NCBI RefSeq assembly: GCF_010435965.1
Contig: NZ_JAAGAA010000012.1
Span: forward strand, 60,412 to 124,411
Direction of reading: 5' to 3'
DNA: 64,000 nucleotides
Origin: Crenobacter caeni
GTDB taxonomy: Bacteria; Pseudomonadota; Gammaproteobacteria; Burkholderiales; Chromobacteriaceae
Shown here: piece by piece, positions 46,415 through 55,497 of the stretch
Layout: the number at the start of each line of letters is the position of its first letter
How positions within the stretch are numbered: the first letter of the stretch is position 1
Notes under the pieces: model-generated
The model's input: the letters and a program-made list of their open reading frames with translations, nothing else
Database searches by the model: none
What the model was told of the DNA's origin: nothing
Translations under genes and position numbers: made by a program

Positions 46415-46444
46415 AATATATGTTTACGCGAACGTAAACGTCAA
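46415..46444 (-). promoter_or_regulatory. Promoter of the valine operon with MerR-type palindrome
   Basis: On the minus strand TTGACG (46444-46439) and TATATT (46420-46415) are 18 bp apart. The spacer holds a perfect 7-bp inverted repeat, GTTTACG and CGTAAAC, around a four-base centre (46422-46439). Long spacers with central palindromes are typical of MerR-family targets. The liuR-like gene lies about 100 bp away, divergent. Confidence 0.72.
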
Positions 46445-46542
46445 ACAATGCACACGAATCTGGCGTCGCAACCAATGCCTTGTTGCGGGCAGCGCAAAAT
46501 ATTGCACCGCGATAAAATCGCGCCATCAGCCGGAGCAGCAAT

Positions 46543-46959
46543 ATGGACGAGCAAAAAAGAACCTACACCATCAGCGAACTGGCGCGAGAATTCGACGTCA
46601 CCACCCGCACCATCCGCCACTACGAAGACCAGGGCCTGATCGCACCGGAGCGGCGCGGCCAGCACCGCGTCTATTCGCGCCGCGACCGCACGCGGCTGCT
46701 GCTGACCCTGCGCGGCAAACGCATCGGACTCACCTTGCAGGAAATCCGCGAACTCTTCGACCTGTACGACGCGGCGCACGACGACGCGCCGCAGCTGCTC
46801 GAATTCCTGAAGGTCCTCAGCCAGCGCGAAGCGCAGCTGATGCAGCAGATCGAGGACATCCGGGTGGTCACCCGCGAAGTGCAGTCGCTGCGCCAGATGT
46901 GCGAACAGCTGATCGAGAAGCGCACCGGCGGAGCGGGCGCCTCGCAGGGCGAACGCTGA
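46543..46959 (+). CDS. liuR: MerR-family regulator (LiuR-like)
   Basis: A 138-aa MerR regulator. YTISELAREFDVTTRTIRHYEDQGLIAPERRGQHRVYSRRDRTRLLLTLRGKRIGLTLQEIRELFDLYD is the winged-helix DNA-binding domain, and residues 80-125 are the dimerising coiled coil. There is no C-terminal metal-binding Cys set, in keeping with LiuR, which responds to branched-chain pathway intermediates. It lies between the two operons and next to their palindromic promoters, so it probably controls both. Confidence 0.85.
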   Translation: MDEQKRTYTISELAREFDVTTRTIRHYEDQGLIAPERRGQHRVYSRRDRTRLLLTLRGKRIGLTLQEIRELFDLYDAAHDDAPQLLEFLKVLSQREAQLMQQIEDIRVVTREVQSLRQMCEQLIEKRTGGAGASQGER

Positions 46960-46983
46960 GCCACGCCTGCGGCGTGGCTTTTC
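46959..46983 (+). terminator. Terminator of the merR gene
   Basis: AGCCACGCC/GGCGTGGCT with a three-base loop followed by TTTT, starting at the last base of the stop codon. Confidence 0.8.
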
Positions 46984-47021
46984 CATCCCTTGCCGTGCAC
47001 TGACGTCAACGAAAGGCCACC

Positions 47022-48209
47022 ATGTCGCAGCCAGATCCGGTCGTAATCATCAGTGCCGCCCGCACCCCGATGGGCGGCTTCCAGGGCAGCCTCGCCACGC
47101 ACAGCGCGAGCGCGCTCGGCGCGGTGGCGCTGGCCGCGGCATGCGAACGCGCCGGCCTCGCCGGGCACACCATCGACGAAGTGATCATGGGCTGCGTGCT
47201 GCCGGCCGGCCAGGGCCAGGCGCCGGCACGACAGGCGGCACTCGCCGCCGGACTGGACCTGCATACCCCCTGCACCACCATCAACAAGATGTGCGGCTCG
47301 GGCATGAAGGCGGTGATGATGGCGCACGACGCGCTGCAGGCCGGCAGCGCGCGCGTCGTACTCGCCGGCGGCATGGAGAGCATGTCGAACGCGCCCTACC
47401 TGCTGCCCAAGATGCGCACCGGCCAGCGCATCGGTCACGGCGTCACCCAGGACCACATGTTCCTCGACGGGCTGGAAGACGCGTACGAAAAGGGTACGTT
47501 GATGGGGGTGTTCGCCGAGCGCTGCGCGGACCACTACCGCTTCAGCCGCGAGAGGCAGGACGCCTTCGCGCGCTTGTCGCTCAGCCGCGCGCAGGCGGCG
47601 ATCCGCGACGGCGCTTTTGCCGCCGAGATTGCGCCGGTCAGCGTGACAGGCCGCCAGGGAGAGGTACAGGTGGACAGCGACGAGCAGCCCCTGAGCGCCC
47701 GTCCGGACAAGATTCCCACCCTGAAGCCCGCGTTCCGGCCCGGCGGCACGGTCACCGCGGCCAATTCAAGCTCGATCTCGGACGGCGCGGCGGCGCTCGC
47801 ACTGACCCGCGAATCGACCGCGCGTGCACTCGGGTTGACGCCGCTCGCGCGCATCGTCGGCCATGCCAGTTACGCGCACGAACCGGCCTGGTTCACCACC
47901 GCACCGGTGCATGCGATGCAGCACCTGCTCGGGCAGATCGGCTGGCGCGCCACGGACGTCGACCTCTTCGAGATCAACGAGGCGTTCGCCGTGGTCGCCC
48001 TCGCCGCGATGCACGAGATGGCCCTGCCCGAACACAAGGTCAACGTGCACGGCGGCGCCTGCGCGCTCGGCCACCCGATCGGCGCATCCGGCGCGCGCAT
48101 CCTGGTCACGCTGCTGCACGCGCTGCAAAGGCACGGCCTCAAGCGCGGCGTGGCCAGCCTGTGCATAGGTGGCGGCGAGGCGACCGCGCTGGCCATCGAA
48201 CTTTGCTGA
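47022..48209 (+). CDS. Acetyl-CoA C-acetyltransferase
   Basis: A 395-aa thiolase. Nucleophilic Cys lies in TINKMCGSGMKAVMMAHDAL, the second active-site region is GGACALGHPIGASGARI, and the acid/base Cys is in LCIGGGEATALAIE. It cleaves or forms acetoacetyl-CoA and would take acetoacetyl-CoA from leucine breakdown (via the synthetase) to acetyl-CoA. It stands alone behind the merR terminator, with convergent steroid genes beyond the next terminator. Confidence 0.93.
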   Translation: MSQPDPVVIISAARTPMGGFQGSLATHSASALGAVALAAACERAGLAGHTIDEVIMGCVLPAGQGQAPARQAALAAGLDLHTPCTTINKMCGSGMKAVMMAHDALQAGSARVVLAGGMESMSNAPYLLPKMRTGQRIGHGVTQDHMFLDGLEDAYEKGTLMGVFAERCADHYRFSRERQDAFARLSLSRAQAAIRDGAFAAEIAPVSVTGRQGEVQVDSDEQPLSARPDKIPTLKPAFRPGGTVTAANSSSISDGAAALALTRESTARALGLTPLARIVGHASYAHEPAWFTTAPVHAMQHLLGQIGWRATDVDLFEINEAFAVVALAAMHEMALPEHKVNVHGGACALGHPIGASGARILVTLLHALQRHGLKRGVASLCIGGGEATALAIELC

Positions 48210-48213
48210 GCCC

Positions 48214-48247
48214 CAAAAAGCAACAGCCCGCTCGCGGCGGGCTGTTG
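48214..48247 (-). terminator. Terminator between convergent thiolase and SDR genes
   Basis: CAACAGCCCGC pairs with GCGGGCTGTTG over 11 bp with a five-base loop; on the minus strand a T run follows. It may work in both directions. Confidence 0.82.
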
Positions 48248-48281
48248 TCGTACAGCAGGCGATGCGGCCAACGGCCTGCGC

Positions 48282-49160
48282 TCAGCTGCCCCACACCGGC
48301 TTGGCCGGCACCGCCTCACCGATCAGGCCGGCAATCACCGGCCCGATCGTCTGCGCGGTAAAGGCGACGCCGCCTGCCCTCGCCTCGGGGCCGGAGCGCC
48401 AGCCGTCGCACACCGACACGCGGTCGCCCTCGATCTCGAACACCTGGCCGCTGACGCCGCGGCTGGCACTGCTGGCGAGCCACACCACCAGCGGCGCGAC
48501 GTTGGCCGGGTCGTAGTGGTCGAAGCCGCTGTCCGGCTTTTTCACGAGGTCCGGCATGCCCTGCTCGGTCATCGAGGTACGCGCGGCGGGCGCCAGCGCG
48601 TTGGCGGTGACGCCATAGCGGCGAAGCTCCGCCGCCTGCACCAGCGTCAACGCGGCGACGCCGCCCTTGGCTGATGCGTAGTTGGACTGGCCGATCGAGC
48701 CTTGCAGGCCGGCGCCGGAGGTGGTGTTGATGATGCGCGCGTCGATAGCGATGCCGTCCTTGGCAAGGTTGCGCCAGCGCTCGGCGAGCACGCGCGCGAG
48801 ACAGAAGTGCCCCTTCAGATGCACGCGCATCACCGCGTCCCAGTCCTCCTCGGACAGCGAGACGAACATGCGGTCGCGCAGGATGCCCGCGTTGTTGACC
48901 ACGGCGTGCACCTCGCCGAAGGCGGTCAGCGCCGCCGCGACGATGGCGCGCGCGCCTTCGAGCGAGCAGATGTCGCCGGCGTTGACCAGCGCCTTGCCGC
49001 CACTTGCCAGAATATCGGCAACGACGGCTTGTGCTGCCTCCAGCCGGATATCGTTGACCACGACATTGGCCCCCGCTGCGGCCAAAGCCAGCGCATAGGC
49101 GCGGCCCAGACCGCCGCCGGCGCCGGTGATGATCACGGTGCGGTTTTCGCAAAGCTGCAT
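48282..49160 (-). CDS. SDR-family hydroxyacyl-CoA dehydrogenase-like protein
   Basis: A 292-aa short-chain dehydrogenase. ITGAGGGLGRAYALALAAAGANVVVND is the NAD-binding start, NNAGILRD is the NNAG motif, and the catalytic SGAGLQGSIGQSNYASAKGG has Ser-Tyr-Lys. Long C-terminal extension and the HSD17B4/peroxisomal-like pattern suggest a 3-hydroxyacyl-CoA dehydrogenase. Members near ipd genes (IpdF/ScdG-like) oxidise hydroxy groups on ring C/D steroid intermediates, so this is a plausible role, inferred from context. It is the last gene of the minus-strand steroid cluster, 26 bp after the thiolase. Confidence 0.78.
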   Translation of the reverse strand: MQLCENRTVIITGAGGGLGRAYALALAAAGANVVVNDIRLEAAQAVVADILASGGKALVNAGDICSLEGARAIVAAALTAFGEVHAVVNNAGILRDRMFVSLSEEDWDAVMRVHLKGHFCLARVLAERWRNLAKDGIAIDARIINTTSGAGLQGSIGQSNYASAKGGVAALTLVQAAELRRYGVTANALAPAARTSMTEQGMPDLVKKPDSGFDHYDPANVAPLVVWLASSASRGVSGQVFEIEGDRVSVCDGWRSGPEARAGGVAFTAQTIGPVIAGLIGEAVPAKPVWGS

Positions 49161-49185
49161 GGAGTTTCTCCTGCTATGGCGGCCG

Positions 49186-50337
49186 TTACAGCCGCTCGAT
49201 GATGGTCACGTTGGCCTGGCCGCCGCCCTCGCACATGGTCTGCAGGCCAAAGCGCCCGCCGCTGCGCTCGAGCTCATGCAGTAGCGTCGTCATCAGCCGC
49301 GCACCGGAGGCGCCCAGCGGGTGGCCGAGCGCGATGGCGCCGCCGTTGACGTTGATGCGCGCCGGATCGAAACCGGTCTCGATCTGCCACGCCATCACCA
49401 CCGACGCGAACGCCTCGTTGATTTCAACCAGATCGATATCGGACAACTTCATGCCGCACTTTTTCAGCGCGTATTCGGTGGCCGGGATCGGCGCGCGCAG
49501 GTGCCAGATCGGGTCGTCGGCGCGCACCGACAGGTGGTGGATGCGCGCGCGCGGGGTCAGCCCGTAGCGCTTGAGCGCGGTCTCCGACACCACCAGCAGC
49601 GCGGCGGACGCGTCGGCGGTCTGGCTGGACACCGCGGCGGTAATGTCGGGGTAGGCCGCGTCGACCGGCGCAAGCTCGGCCATTTTGGCAAGGCTGGTCG
49701 CGCGCACCGTCTCGTCGTGGGCAAGGCCCAACAGCGGCACGATCTCGCGCGCGAAATGGCCGGCCTCGGTGGCGCGGCGCGCCTTGTCGTGGCTATCGAG
49801 CGCAAACGCTTCCATCGCTGCACGCGACAGCCCCCAGTGGTCGGCGATGCGCTGTGCGGCGTAGAACTGGTTGACCGGCGCGTCGGCAAAGCGCGCGCGC
49901 CAGCCGCTGCTTTCGGCGAACGGCGTGCTGTAGCCGTAGGCTTGGCCTGCCAGCATCGCCGCCGAGATCGGGATGCGCGTCATGGTCTGCACGCCGCCGG
50001 CGAGCACCACATCCATAGTGCCGGACATCACCGCCTGCGCGGCAAAGTGCACCGCCTGCTGGCTCGAGCCGCACTGGCGGTCGACGGTGGTGCCGGGTAC
50101 CGCCAGCGGCAGGCCGGCGGCCAGCCACGAGGTGCGCGCGATGTCGCCGGCCTGGCTGCCGATGGTGTCGACGCAGCCGAACACCACGTCGTCGTAGTCT
50201 TCGGCCGGGATCGCGTTGCGCGCGACGATGGCGCGAATCACATGCGCGCCCAGGTCGGCCGCGTGCACGTCGGCGAGCGAGCCCTTGCGCTTGCCGGTCG
50301 GGCTGCGCAGCGCGTCGACGATATAAGCTTCTGCCAT
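49186..50337 (-). CDS. FadA6-like thiolase of steroid ring catabolism
   Basis: A 383-aa thiolase with nucleophilic Cys in TVDRQCGSSQQAVHFAAQAV, NGGAIALGHPLGASGARLM and the acid/base Cys in TMCEGGGQANVTI. It differs from the acetyltransferase at 47022 (different active-site loops, QCGSSQQ instead of MCGSGMK) and resembles the acyl-CoA thiolases of the FadA5/FadA6 group. It would cleave the ring-derived 3-oxoacyl-CoA to release acetyl- or propionyl-CoA. The start at 50337 has AAGGACA upstream. Confidence 0.85.
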   Translation of the reverse strand: MAEAYIVDALRSPTGKRKGSLADVHAADLGAHVIRAIVARNAIPAEDYDDVVFGCVDTIGSQAGDIARTSWLAAGLPLAVPGTTVDRQCGSSQQAVHFAAQAVMSGTMDVVLAGGVQTMTRIPISAAMLAGQAYGYSTPFAESSGWRARFADAPVNQFYAAQRIADHWGLSRAAMEAFALDSHDKARRATEAGHFAREIVPLLGLAHDETVRATSLAKMAELAPVDAAYPDITAAVSSQTADASAALLVVSETALKRYGLTPRARIHHLSVRADDPIWHLRAPIPATEYALKKCGMKLSDIDLVEINEAFASVVMAWQIETGFDPARINVNGGAIALGHPLGASGARLMTTLLHELERSGGRFGLQTMCEGGGQANVTIIERL

Positions 50338-50359
50338 GGTCTGTCCTTGTGGTTTTCGT

Positions 50360-51412
50360 TTACGCGAAGGTGACGCCGGGCCCCGCGGCGCCGTCGGCGA
50401 GCACCCAGTCGGCGACGCGCGCCTTGTGGTAGGCGGCATCTCCCCACGCCGATTCGAGCGCCCAGATGCGCTTCATGAAGATCTGCAGGTCGCACTCCCA
50501 GGTGTAACCGATCGCGCCGTGCACCTGGATGCCGTTGCGCGCGGCGAGCCAGGCGGCGTCCCCGCAAGCCAGACGCGCGTGCGACACGTAGGCACCGGCG
50601 TTGGGGTGGCCGTGTTCGAGCGCGTAAGCGGCACGGTTGAAAACCGGCTTGGCGAACTCGCCCTTCACCGCGACGTCGGCGAGCAGGTGCTTGACCGCCT
50701 GGAAGCTGCCGATCGGCTTGCCGAACTGCTTGCGCTGCGCGGTGTAGTCGATCGCGAGATCCAACACGCGCTGGGTCAGCCCCAGTTGCTCGCCGGCGAT
50801 CGCGAGCGCCATGCGGTCGGCAAGGCGCTGCCATAGCTCACGGCCGGCCCCCGCGTCGGCGACGCGGCTGGCGGACGACGGGTTCCAGCTGACGCGGCAC
50901 AACCGGCGCGACGGGTCGACGCTCGCCACCGGCGTGATATCGACGTCGGCTCGCCAAACTGCATGCACCTCGTCCTCGTGCCACAGCAACAGCAGGTCCG
51001 CGCTGTCGGCGTCGCCCACCAGCGGACTGAGCGGGTGGCCGACGGCCACCGACAGCCGCCCTTCGGAGAGCGCCGGCAGCCACGCCTGCTGGCGGTTGGC
51101 GGCGTCCGGCAGTTCGCGGATCAGGCAGGCGGCCGGGTAGCTGGTGGTGAGCAGCGCGTCGGGCACCGCGTAGTAGCCGAATTCCTGCGTGAGCAAGGCC
51201 CAGTCGGTGTCCGACAGGCCGAGCCCGCCAAACACCTCGGGCACCGACAGGGCGGTCAGCCCCTGTTCGGCGATCAGCGCCTCAAGCGCCGGCGCGACAC
51301 CGGATGCATGCTCCCATCCTTCGCGCACCACGTCGGGCGTGGCCTCGACCATGAACGCCGCGCGCACCGCGTCGCGGAAACTCTTCTGGTCCTGCGTATA
51401 CGTGAAATCCAT
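50360..51412 (-). CDS. Acyl-CoA dehydrogenase, second subunit-like (steroid type)
   Basis: A 350-aa acyl-CoA dehydrogenase, shorter than the classical 380, starting MDFTYTQDQKSFRDAVRAAF. The FAD-loop motifs seen in ordinary members are weak, and the C-terminus (NGIQVHGAIGYTWECDLQIFMKR) has Thr-Trp instead of the catalytic EGT. It pairs with the next gene: in steroid degraders adjacent dehydrogenase genes encode heteromeric alpha2-beta2 enzymes where one subunit supplies FAD and the other the catalytic base. It probably acts on ring-derived CoA esters. Confidence 0.82.
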   Translation of the reverse strand: MDFTYTQDQKSFRDAVRAAFMVEATPDVVREGWEHASGVAPALEALIAEQGLTALSVPEVFGGLGLSDTDWALLTQEFGYYAVPDALLTTSYPAACLIRELPDAANRQQAWLPALSEGRLSVAVGHPLSPLVGDADSADLLLLWHEDEVHAVWRADVDITPVASVDPSRRLCRVSWNPSSASRVADAGAGRELWQRLADRMALAIAGEQLGLTQRVLDLAIDYTAQRKQFGKPIGSFQAVKHLLADVAVKGEFAKPVFNRAAYALEHGHPNAGAYVSHARLACGDAAWLAARNGIQVHGAIGYTWECDLQIFMKRIWALESAWGDAAYHKARVADWVLADGAAGPGVTFA

Positions 51413-51422
51413 CGTTTCCTCC

Positions 51423-52568
51423 TTAGCGCGGCAGCCCGAGCATGCGCTCGGCGATGATGTTGCGCTGGATCTCGTTGCTGCCGGCGTAGATCGGCCCGGC
51501 CTGCGCGAACATGAAGCCCTCCATCCAGCGGCGCGCCTCGGGCGTATCGAGCTCCGCCTCCTTGCCGAGGATAGCCAGCGCCGCCTCGTGCAGCGCAAGG
51601 TCGAGCTCGGACCAGAAGATCTTGCTGGTGCTCGCCTCGGGGCCTATCCTGCCGCCGGCCTGCAACTGGCTGACCGTACGGTAGGTCGACAGCGCGTACG
51701 CCTCGGTGGCCGCCAGGGCCGCCGCGACACGGTCACGCAAGGCAGGGTCGCGCCGCGCGGCGTCCGGATGCGCGTGATAGAGCGCGGCCAGCCGCCGTGC
51801 GGTCGCCTGGTAGCGGGCGGGCGAGCGCAGCATCAACCCGCGCTCGAAGCCGGCGGTCGCCATCGCCACCGCCCAGCCCTCGCCCTCGTCGCCCAGCCGG
51901 TTGTCCACCGGCACGCGCACCTCATCGAAGAAAATCTCGGCAAAACCGGCCAGCCCGTTGAGCTGGCGGATCGGCCGCACGGTAATGCCCGGCAAATCCA
52001 GCGGCACCAGCAGGTAGCTCAGGCCGTGATGGCGCTGCGAGCCTTGCTCGGTACGGAACAGGCCGAAGATCCAGTCGGCCCAGCGTGCGCGGGTCGACCA
52101 GGTCTTCTGGCCGTTGATCACGTAGTGGTTGCCGTCGCGGTAGGCGGTGGTGCGGATCGCCGCCATGTCCGAGCCGGCGCCCGGTTCGCTCCACGCCTGC
52201 GCCCACATGTCGTCGCAGCGCGCCATGCGTGGCAAGAAGCGTGCCTTCTGCGCGTCGGTGCCGAATTCCATCAGGGTCGGGCCGAGCAGGAAGATGCCGT
52301 TCTGGTTGAGCCTGAGCGGCGCGCCGGCCGCGTAGTACTCCTCCTCGAAGATCAGCCACTCGATCAGGTCGCAGCCGCGCCCGCCCAGCGCCTCGGGCCA
52401 GGTGACCATGCCCCAGCCGCTGTCGCCAAGCTTGCGCTCCCAGGCGCGGTGCGCCTCGAAGCCTTCCCATGTGTCGTAGTCCGGCAGCTCGCCCGGCACG
52501 TTCTCGCGCATCCAGGCGCGCACTTGCGCACGGAACGCCTGCTGCGCGGGGGTGTAGTTGAGGTCCAT
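51423..52568 (-). CDS. Acyl-CoA dehydrogenase, catalytic subunit-like (steroid type)
   Basis: A 381-aa acyl-CoA dehydrogenase with AQAWSEPGAGSDMAAIRT for FAD binding, a TAGFERGLMLRSPARY segment with a Glu at the alternative catalytic position, and the final PIYAGSNEIQRNIIAERML. The related FadE28-type and ScdC-type enzymes of cholesterol and cholate pathways have this look. With the partner at 50360-51412, 10 bp downstream, it likely forms a heteromeric dehydrogenase of propanoyl or ring-opened side chains of HIP-derived CoA thioesters. Confidence 0.85.
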   Translation of the reverse strand: MDLNYTPAQQAFRAQVRAWMRENVPGELPDYDTWEGFEAHRAWERKLGDSGWGMVTWPEALGGRGCDLIEWLIFEEEYYAAGAPLRLNQNGIFLLGPTLMEFGTDAQKARFLPRMARCDDMWAQAWSEPGAGSDMAAIRTTAYRDGNHYVINGQKTWSTRARWADWIFGLFRTEQGSQRHHGLSYLLVPLDLPGITVRPIRQLNGLAGFAEIFFDEVRVPVDNRLGDEGEGWAVAMATAGFERGLMLRSPARYQATARRLAALYHAHPDAARRDPALRDRVAAALAATEAYALSTYRTVSQLQAGGRIGPEASTSKIFWSELDLALHEAALAILGKEAELDTPEARRWMEGFMFAQAGPIYAGSNEIQRNIIAERMLGLPR

Positions 52569-52583
52569 CGCCGTCTCCTCGCC

Positions 52584-53336
52584 TCAGAATTTCGCTTCGC
52601 GTTTCTCGACGAAGGCATCCCGGGTCTTGGCCGAGTCCGGGCTCATATACGCCTGCAGCGTGAAACCCTGCTCCCAGCGGTACTTGGCCTCCAGGTCACC
52701 GTCCTCGACACCGTTGAGCGCCTCCTTGGCGATGCGGATCATCGCCGGGCTCTTGGCGGCGATCTTGCGGGCGACGGTGAGCGCCGTCTCGCGCAGTTCG
52801 GCGCGCGGCACCACGCGTTCGATCGCGTTCAGGCGCAGCGCCTCGGCTGCGCCTATCATCTCGCCGGTAAAGAACAGGTAACGCGTCTTTTGCACGCCGA
52901 ACATGCGCTGCAGGTGCGCCGCCCCCCCCATCGCACCGCGGTCGACCTCGGGCAGGCCGAAGCTGGCGTCGTCGGCGGCGATCACGATGTCGGCGGCACC
53001 GCAGATGCCGATGCCGCCGCCCAGCACGAAGCCGTGCACCGCAGCGATCACCGGCACCCGGTTGCGGTGCACCGCCTTGAAGGTCTGGTAGTTGCCGGCG
53101 TTGACCGACACGATCAGCGTGTCGTCGGCGGCGAGCTCCTTGATGTCTACCCCGGCGCAGAAGCCGCGCCCCTCGGCACGGATCACGATCACGCGGGTCG
53201 CCGGCTCGGCGCCCAGACGCTCGATCTCGGCGGCAAGCGCGTGCCAGCCGGCCGCAGGCAAGGCGTTGACCGGCGGGTGGCCGATCACCAGTTCGGCGAC
53301 ACCATCAGGGTGCAGGGTGGATTCGAAATAGGCCAT
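52584..53336 (-). CDS. EchA20-like crotonase (steroid ring D hydrolase)
   Basis: A 250-aa crotonase with GRGFCAGVDIKELAAD and HGFVLGGGIGICGAADIVIAADDASFGLPEVDRGAMGGAAHL. The short length and Asp/Gly-rich second half resemble EchA20 of actinobacteria, which opens ring D of HIEC-CoA, and ScdN-like proteins of Comamonas. Its position among ipdA-, ipdB- and ipdC-like genes supports this. A standard hydratase role cannot be excluded. Confidence 0.82.
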   Translation of the reverse strand: MAYFESTLHPDGVAELVIGHPPVNALPAAGWHALAAEIERLGAEPATRVIVIRAEGRGFCAGVDIKELAADDTLIVSVNAGNYQTFKAVHRNRVPVIAAVHGFVLGGGIGICGAADIVIAADDASFGLPEVDRGAMGGAAHLQRMFGVQKTRYLFFTGEMIGAAEALRLNAIERVVPRAELRETALTVARKIAAKSPAMIRIAKEALNGVEDGDLEAKYRWEQGFTLQAYMSPDSAKTRDAFVEKREAKF

Positions 53337-53431
53337 GGAGGGTCCTCGGATGCGGAGCGTGCACCGGCCGGAATGCCGGTCTTCCTTGCAATGGTGGGGG
53401 GCGCGCCAGGAAAGCGCGCCCCCTGAACGGA

Positions 53432-54517
53432 CTAGTGCGCCGGTACGGGCCGTGCGGCGGAAGGTTGTGCGAAGCGCGCGAGCAGCGCCTCGGCGTCGCG
53501 CGCGATGCCAGCGACCAGCGCGTCGCAACTGATCAGCGCGTCGATGCTGGCGGCGACCTGGCCGCTGGCGAGCAAGCCCTCGTCGGGCACGCCGTCGACC
53601 ATCGCGCGCTGCAACAGCATGGGCTGGCTGGCTGCCATCACGGTCTGGCTGAGCGTGGACGGGTCCTCGCGCAGCGAACGCACCAGCGTCGCCGCCATCT
53701 GGCCTGTGCTCATGCCGGTCTCGCGGCTGAAGCGGCGCGCGCTTTTCAGCGCCAGCCACAGCCGGCCGAAGGGGCCGGCCGCTTCCAGCCGCTCGAGCAC
53801 CGGGTTGCGGATCAACCGGTGGCGCATGCCGTCCACCGCCAGGCTCACCTCGATGCGCGAAACGTCGTTCACGTCCACGTATTTTTGCAGGGTCGAAGGT
53901 GGCACCGGCGAGTCGGTGGTCATCAGGAAACGCGTGCCCATCGCGATGCCGGCAGCGCCGGCGGCCAGCGCCATCGCCAGGCCCCGCCCGTCGCGGAAGC
54001 CACCGGCGGCGAGCACCGGCACGTCGACCGCGTCGAGCACCTGCGGCAGCAGGATGGTGGTCGGCACCGAGCCGGTGTGGCCGCCGCCCTCGCCGCCCTG
54101 GATGGTCAGCGCGTCGGCGCCCAGTTCGACCGCCTTTTGCGCGTGCTTGAGCGCGCCGACCGTCGGGATGCACAGGATGCCTGCGTCCTTCAGCCGGCGG
54201 ATCTGCGCCTTGTTCGGTCCGCGACCGTAGCTGACCGCGCGCAGGCCGTGGCGGATTGCCAGCGTGATGATGTCGTCGGCGTTCGGCTGGAACAGGTGGA
54301 AGTTGATGCCGAACGGCGCGCCGCTCGCGGCCTTCACCGCGAGGATGGCCGGCTCGACCTCTTCCGGGCGCAGCGTGGCGGCCGCCAGGAAGCCGAAGCC
54401 GCCGGCGTTGCCGGTGGCCGCGACCAGCCGCGCGTCGGCCACCCAGCCCATCGCGGTCTGGATCACCGGATAGCGGCAGCCGAGCAGCCGGGTGATTTCT
54501 GTGTCGAGCACGCCCAT
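53432..54517 (-). CDS. ipdC: IpdC-like nitronate-monooxygenase-family flavoprotein
   Basis: A 361-aa TIM-barrel flavoprotein of the NMO/NPD family: VIQTAMGWVADARLVAATGNAGGFGFLAA at the start, the FMN site QGGEGGGHTG (around residue 140) and VLAAGGFRDGRGLAMALAAGAAGIAMGTRFL. In steroid degraders a member next to ipdAB, IpdC, acts as a reductase of a hydroxylated ring C/D CoA thioester. The ATG at 54517 overlaps the preceding hydratase stop (TGATG); a GTG one codon earlier is also possible. The gene is separated from echA20 by 95 bp. Confidence 0.85.
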   Translation of the reverse strand: MGVLDTEITRLLGCRYPVIQTAMGWVADARLVAATGNAGGFGFLAAATLRPEEVEPAILAVKAASGAPFGINFHLFQPNADDIITLAIRHGLRAVSYGRGPNKAQIRRLKDAGILCIPTVGALKHAQKAVELGADALTIQGGEGGGHTGSVPTTILLPQVLDAVDVPVLAAGGFRDGRGLAMALAAGAAGIAMGTRFLMTTDSPVPPSTLQKYVDVNDVSRIEVSLAVDGMRHRLIRNPVLERLEAAGPFGRLWLALKSARRFSRETGMSTGQMAATLVRSLREDPSTLSQTVMAASQPMLLQRAMVDGVPDEGLLASGQVAASIDALISCDALVAGIARDAEALLARFAQPSAARPVPAH

Positions 54518-55410
54518 CACGCGCCCTCCCGGTTGGCGCGCGCCATCGCGCGCGCGTCAAAGCCGGCCAGCTTGTCGCCCGACACCAACTCGTTGTGCGC
54601 GTGCGCGAAATGGTGCCATGCGAACGCGGCGTCCATGGCTGCGCGTTTGCCCATCAGGTCCTCGGCGTGGTTGACCGCCTGCTTGGTCAGCGCGACGCCC
54701 AAGCGCGGCTGCGCGGCGAGCTTCTGCGCGATCTGGCCGACCGTCGACTCCAGTTCGTCCCGCGGCACCACCTTGTTGACCATGCCCATCTGGTACGCCC
54801 GCTCGGCGCCCATCTTCTCGCCCAGCAGCAAAAACTCCTTGGCGATGCGCGGGTTGAGCTCGAAGGCGTGCGCGAAGTACTCGACGCCGGGGATGCCCAT
54901 GCGCACCACCGGGTCCTGGAAGAAGGCGTCGTCAGAAGCGACGATCAGGTCGCACACCCAGGCGAGCATCAGCCCGCCGGCGACGCAGGCGCCGTGCACC
55001 ATCGCCACCGTCGGCTTGGGGATGTCGCGCCAGCGCCGGCACATGCCCAGGTACACCTCCTGCTCGCGTGCGTACAGGAATTCGCCGCCGGGCTTGTTGC
55101 TGTGGTCCCACCACAGCGACGCGCGCCGCTCGAAACTGCGGTTGACGTCGCGCCCGGGCGTGCCGATATCGTGGCCGGCCGAAAAGTGGCGGCCGGCGCC
55201 GGCAAGCACGATCGCGCGCACCGCGTCGTCGGATGCCGCGCGGCCGAAGGCGTCGTCCAGCGCGTAGGTCATCTGCGAGTTCTGCGCGTTGTTGAAGCCG
55301 GGGCGGTTCAGCGTGATCCACGCGACCTGATCTTCGACGCGGTACAGCACCGGCTCGCCGGTCTCGTATACCGCATCGTCGGGGCGGGAGACAAAATTCT
55401 GGTCGTTCAT
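54517..55410 (-). CDS. Enoyl-CoA hydratase of the steroid cluster
   Basis: A 297-aa crotonase with an N-terminal extension and the motifs GAGRHFSAGHDIGTPGRDVNRSF and HGACVAGGLMLAWVCDLIVASDDAFFQDPVVRMGIPGVEYF. The HFSAGHD variant of the oxyanion-hole motif and the long insert (RRASLWWDHSNKPGGEFLYARE) mark a distinct branch of hydratases common in steroid-degrading clusters, where the exact substrate is uncertain. The start at 55410 has GAGG upstream. It overlaps ipdC, so it is translated with it. Confidence 0.8.
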   Translation of the reverse strand: MNDQNFVSRPDDAVYETGEPVLYRVEDQVAWITLNRPGFNNAQNSQMTYALDDAFGRAASDDAVRAIVLAGAGRHFSAGHDIGTPGRDVNRSFERRASLWWDHSNKPGGEFLYAREQEVYLGMCRRWRDIPKPTVAMVHGACVAGGLMLAWVCDLIVASDDAFFQDPVVRMGIPGVEYFAHAFELNPRIAKEFLLLGEKMGAERAYQMGMVNKVVPRDELESTVGQIAQKLAAQPRLGVALTKQAVNHAEDLMGKRAAMDAAFAWHHFAHAHNELVSGDKLAGFDARAMARANREGA

Positions 55411-55497
55411 GTTCGGCCTCGTTATTGTGGGCGCCACCGCTTGGCGGTGTCGTGGGCGGATGGTCGGCTCAGACGGCGGGTTACGGCCTGCGGCAAT

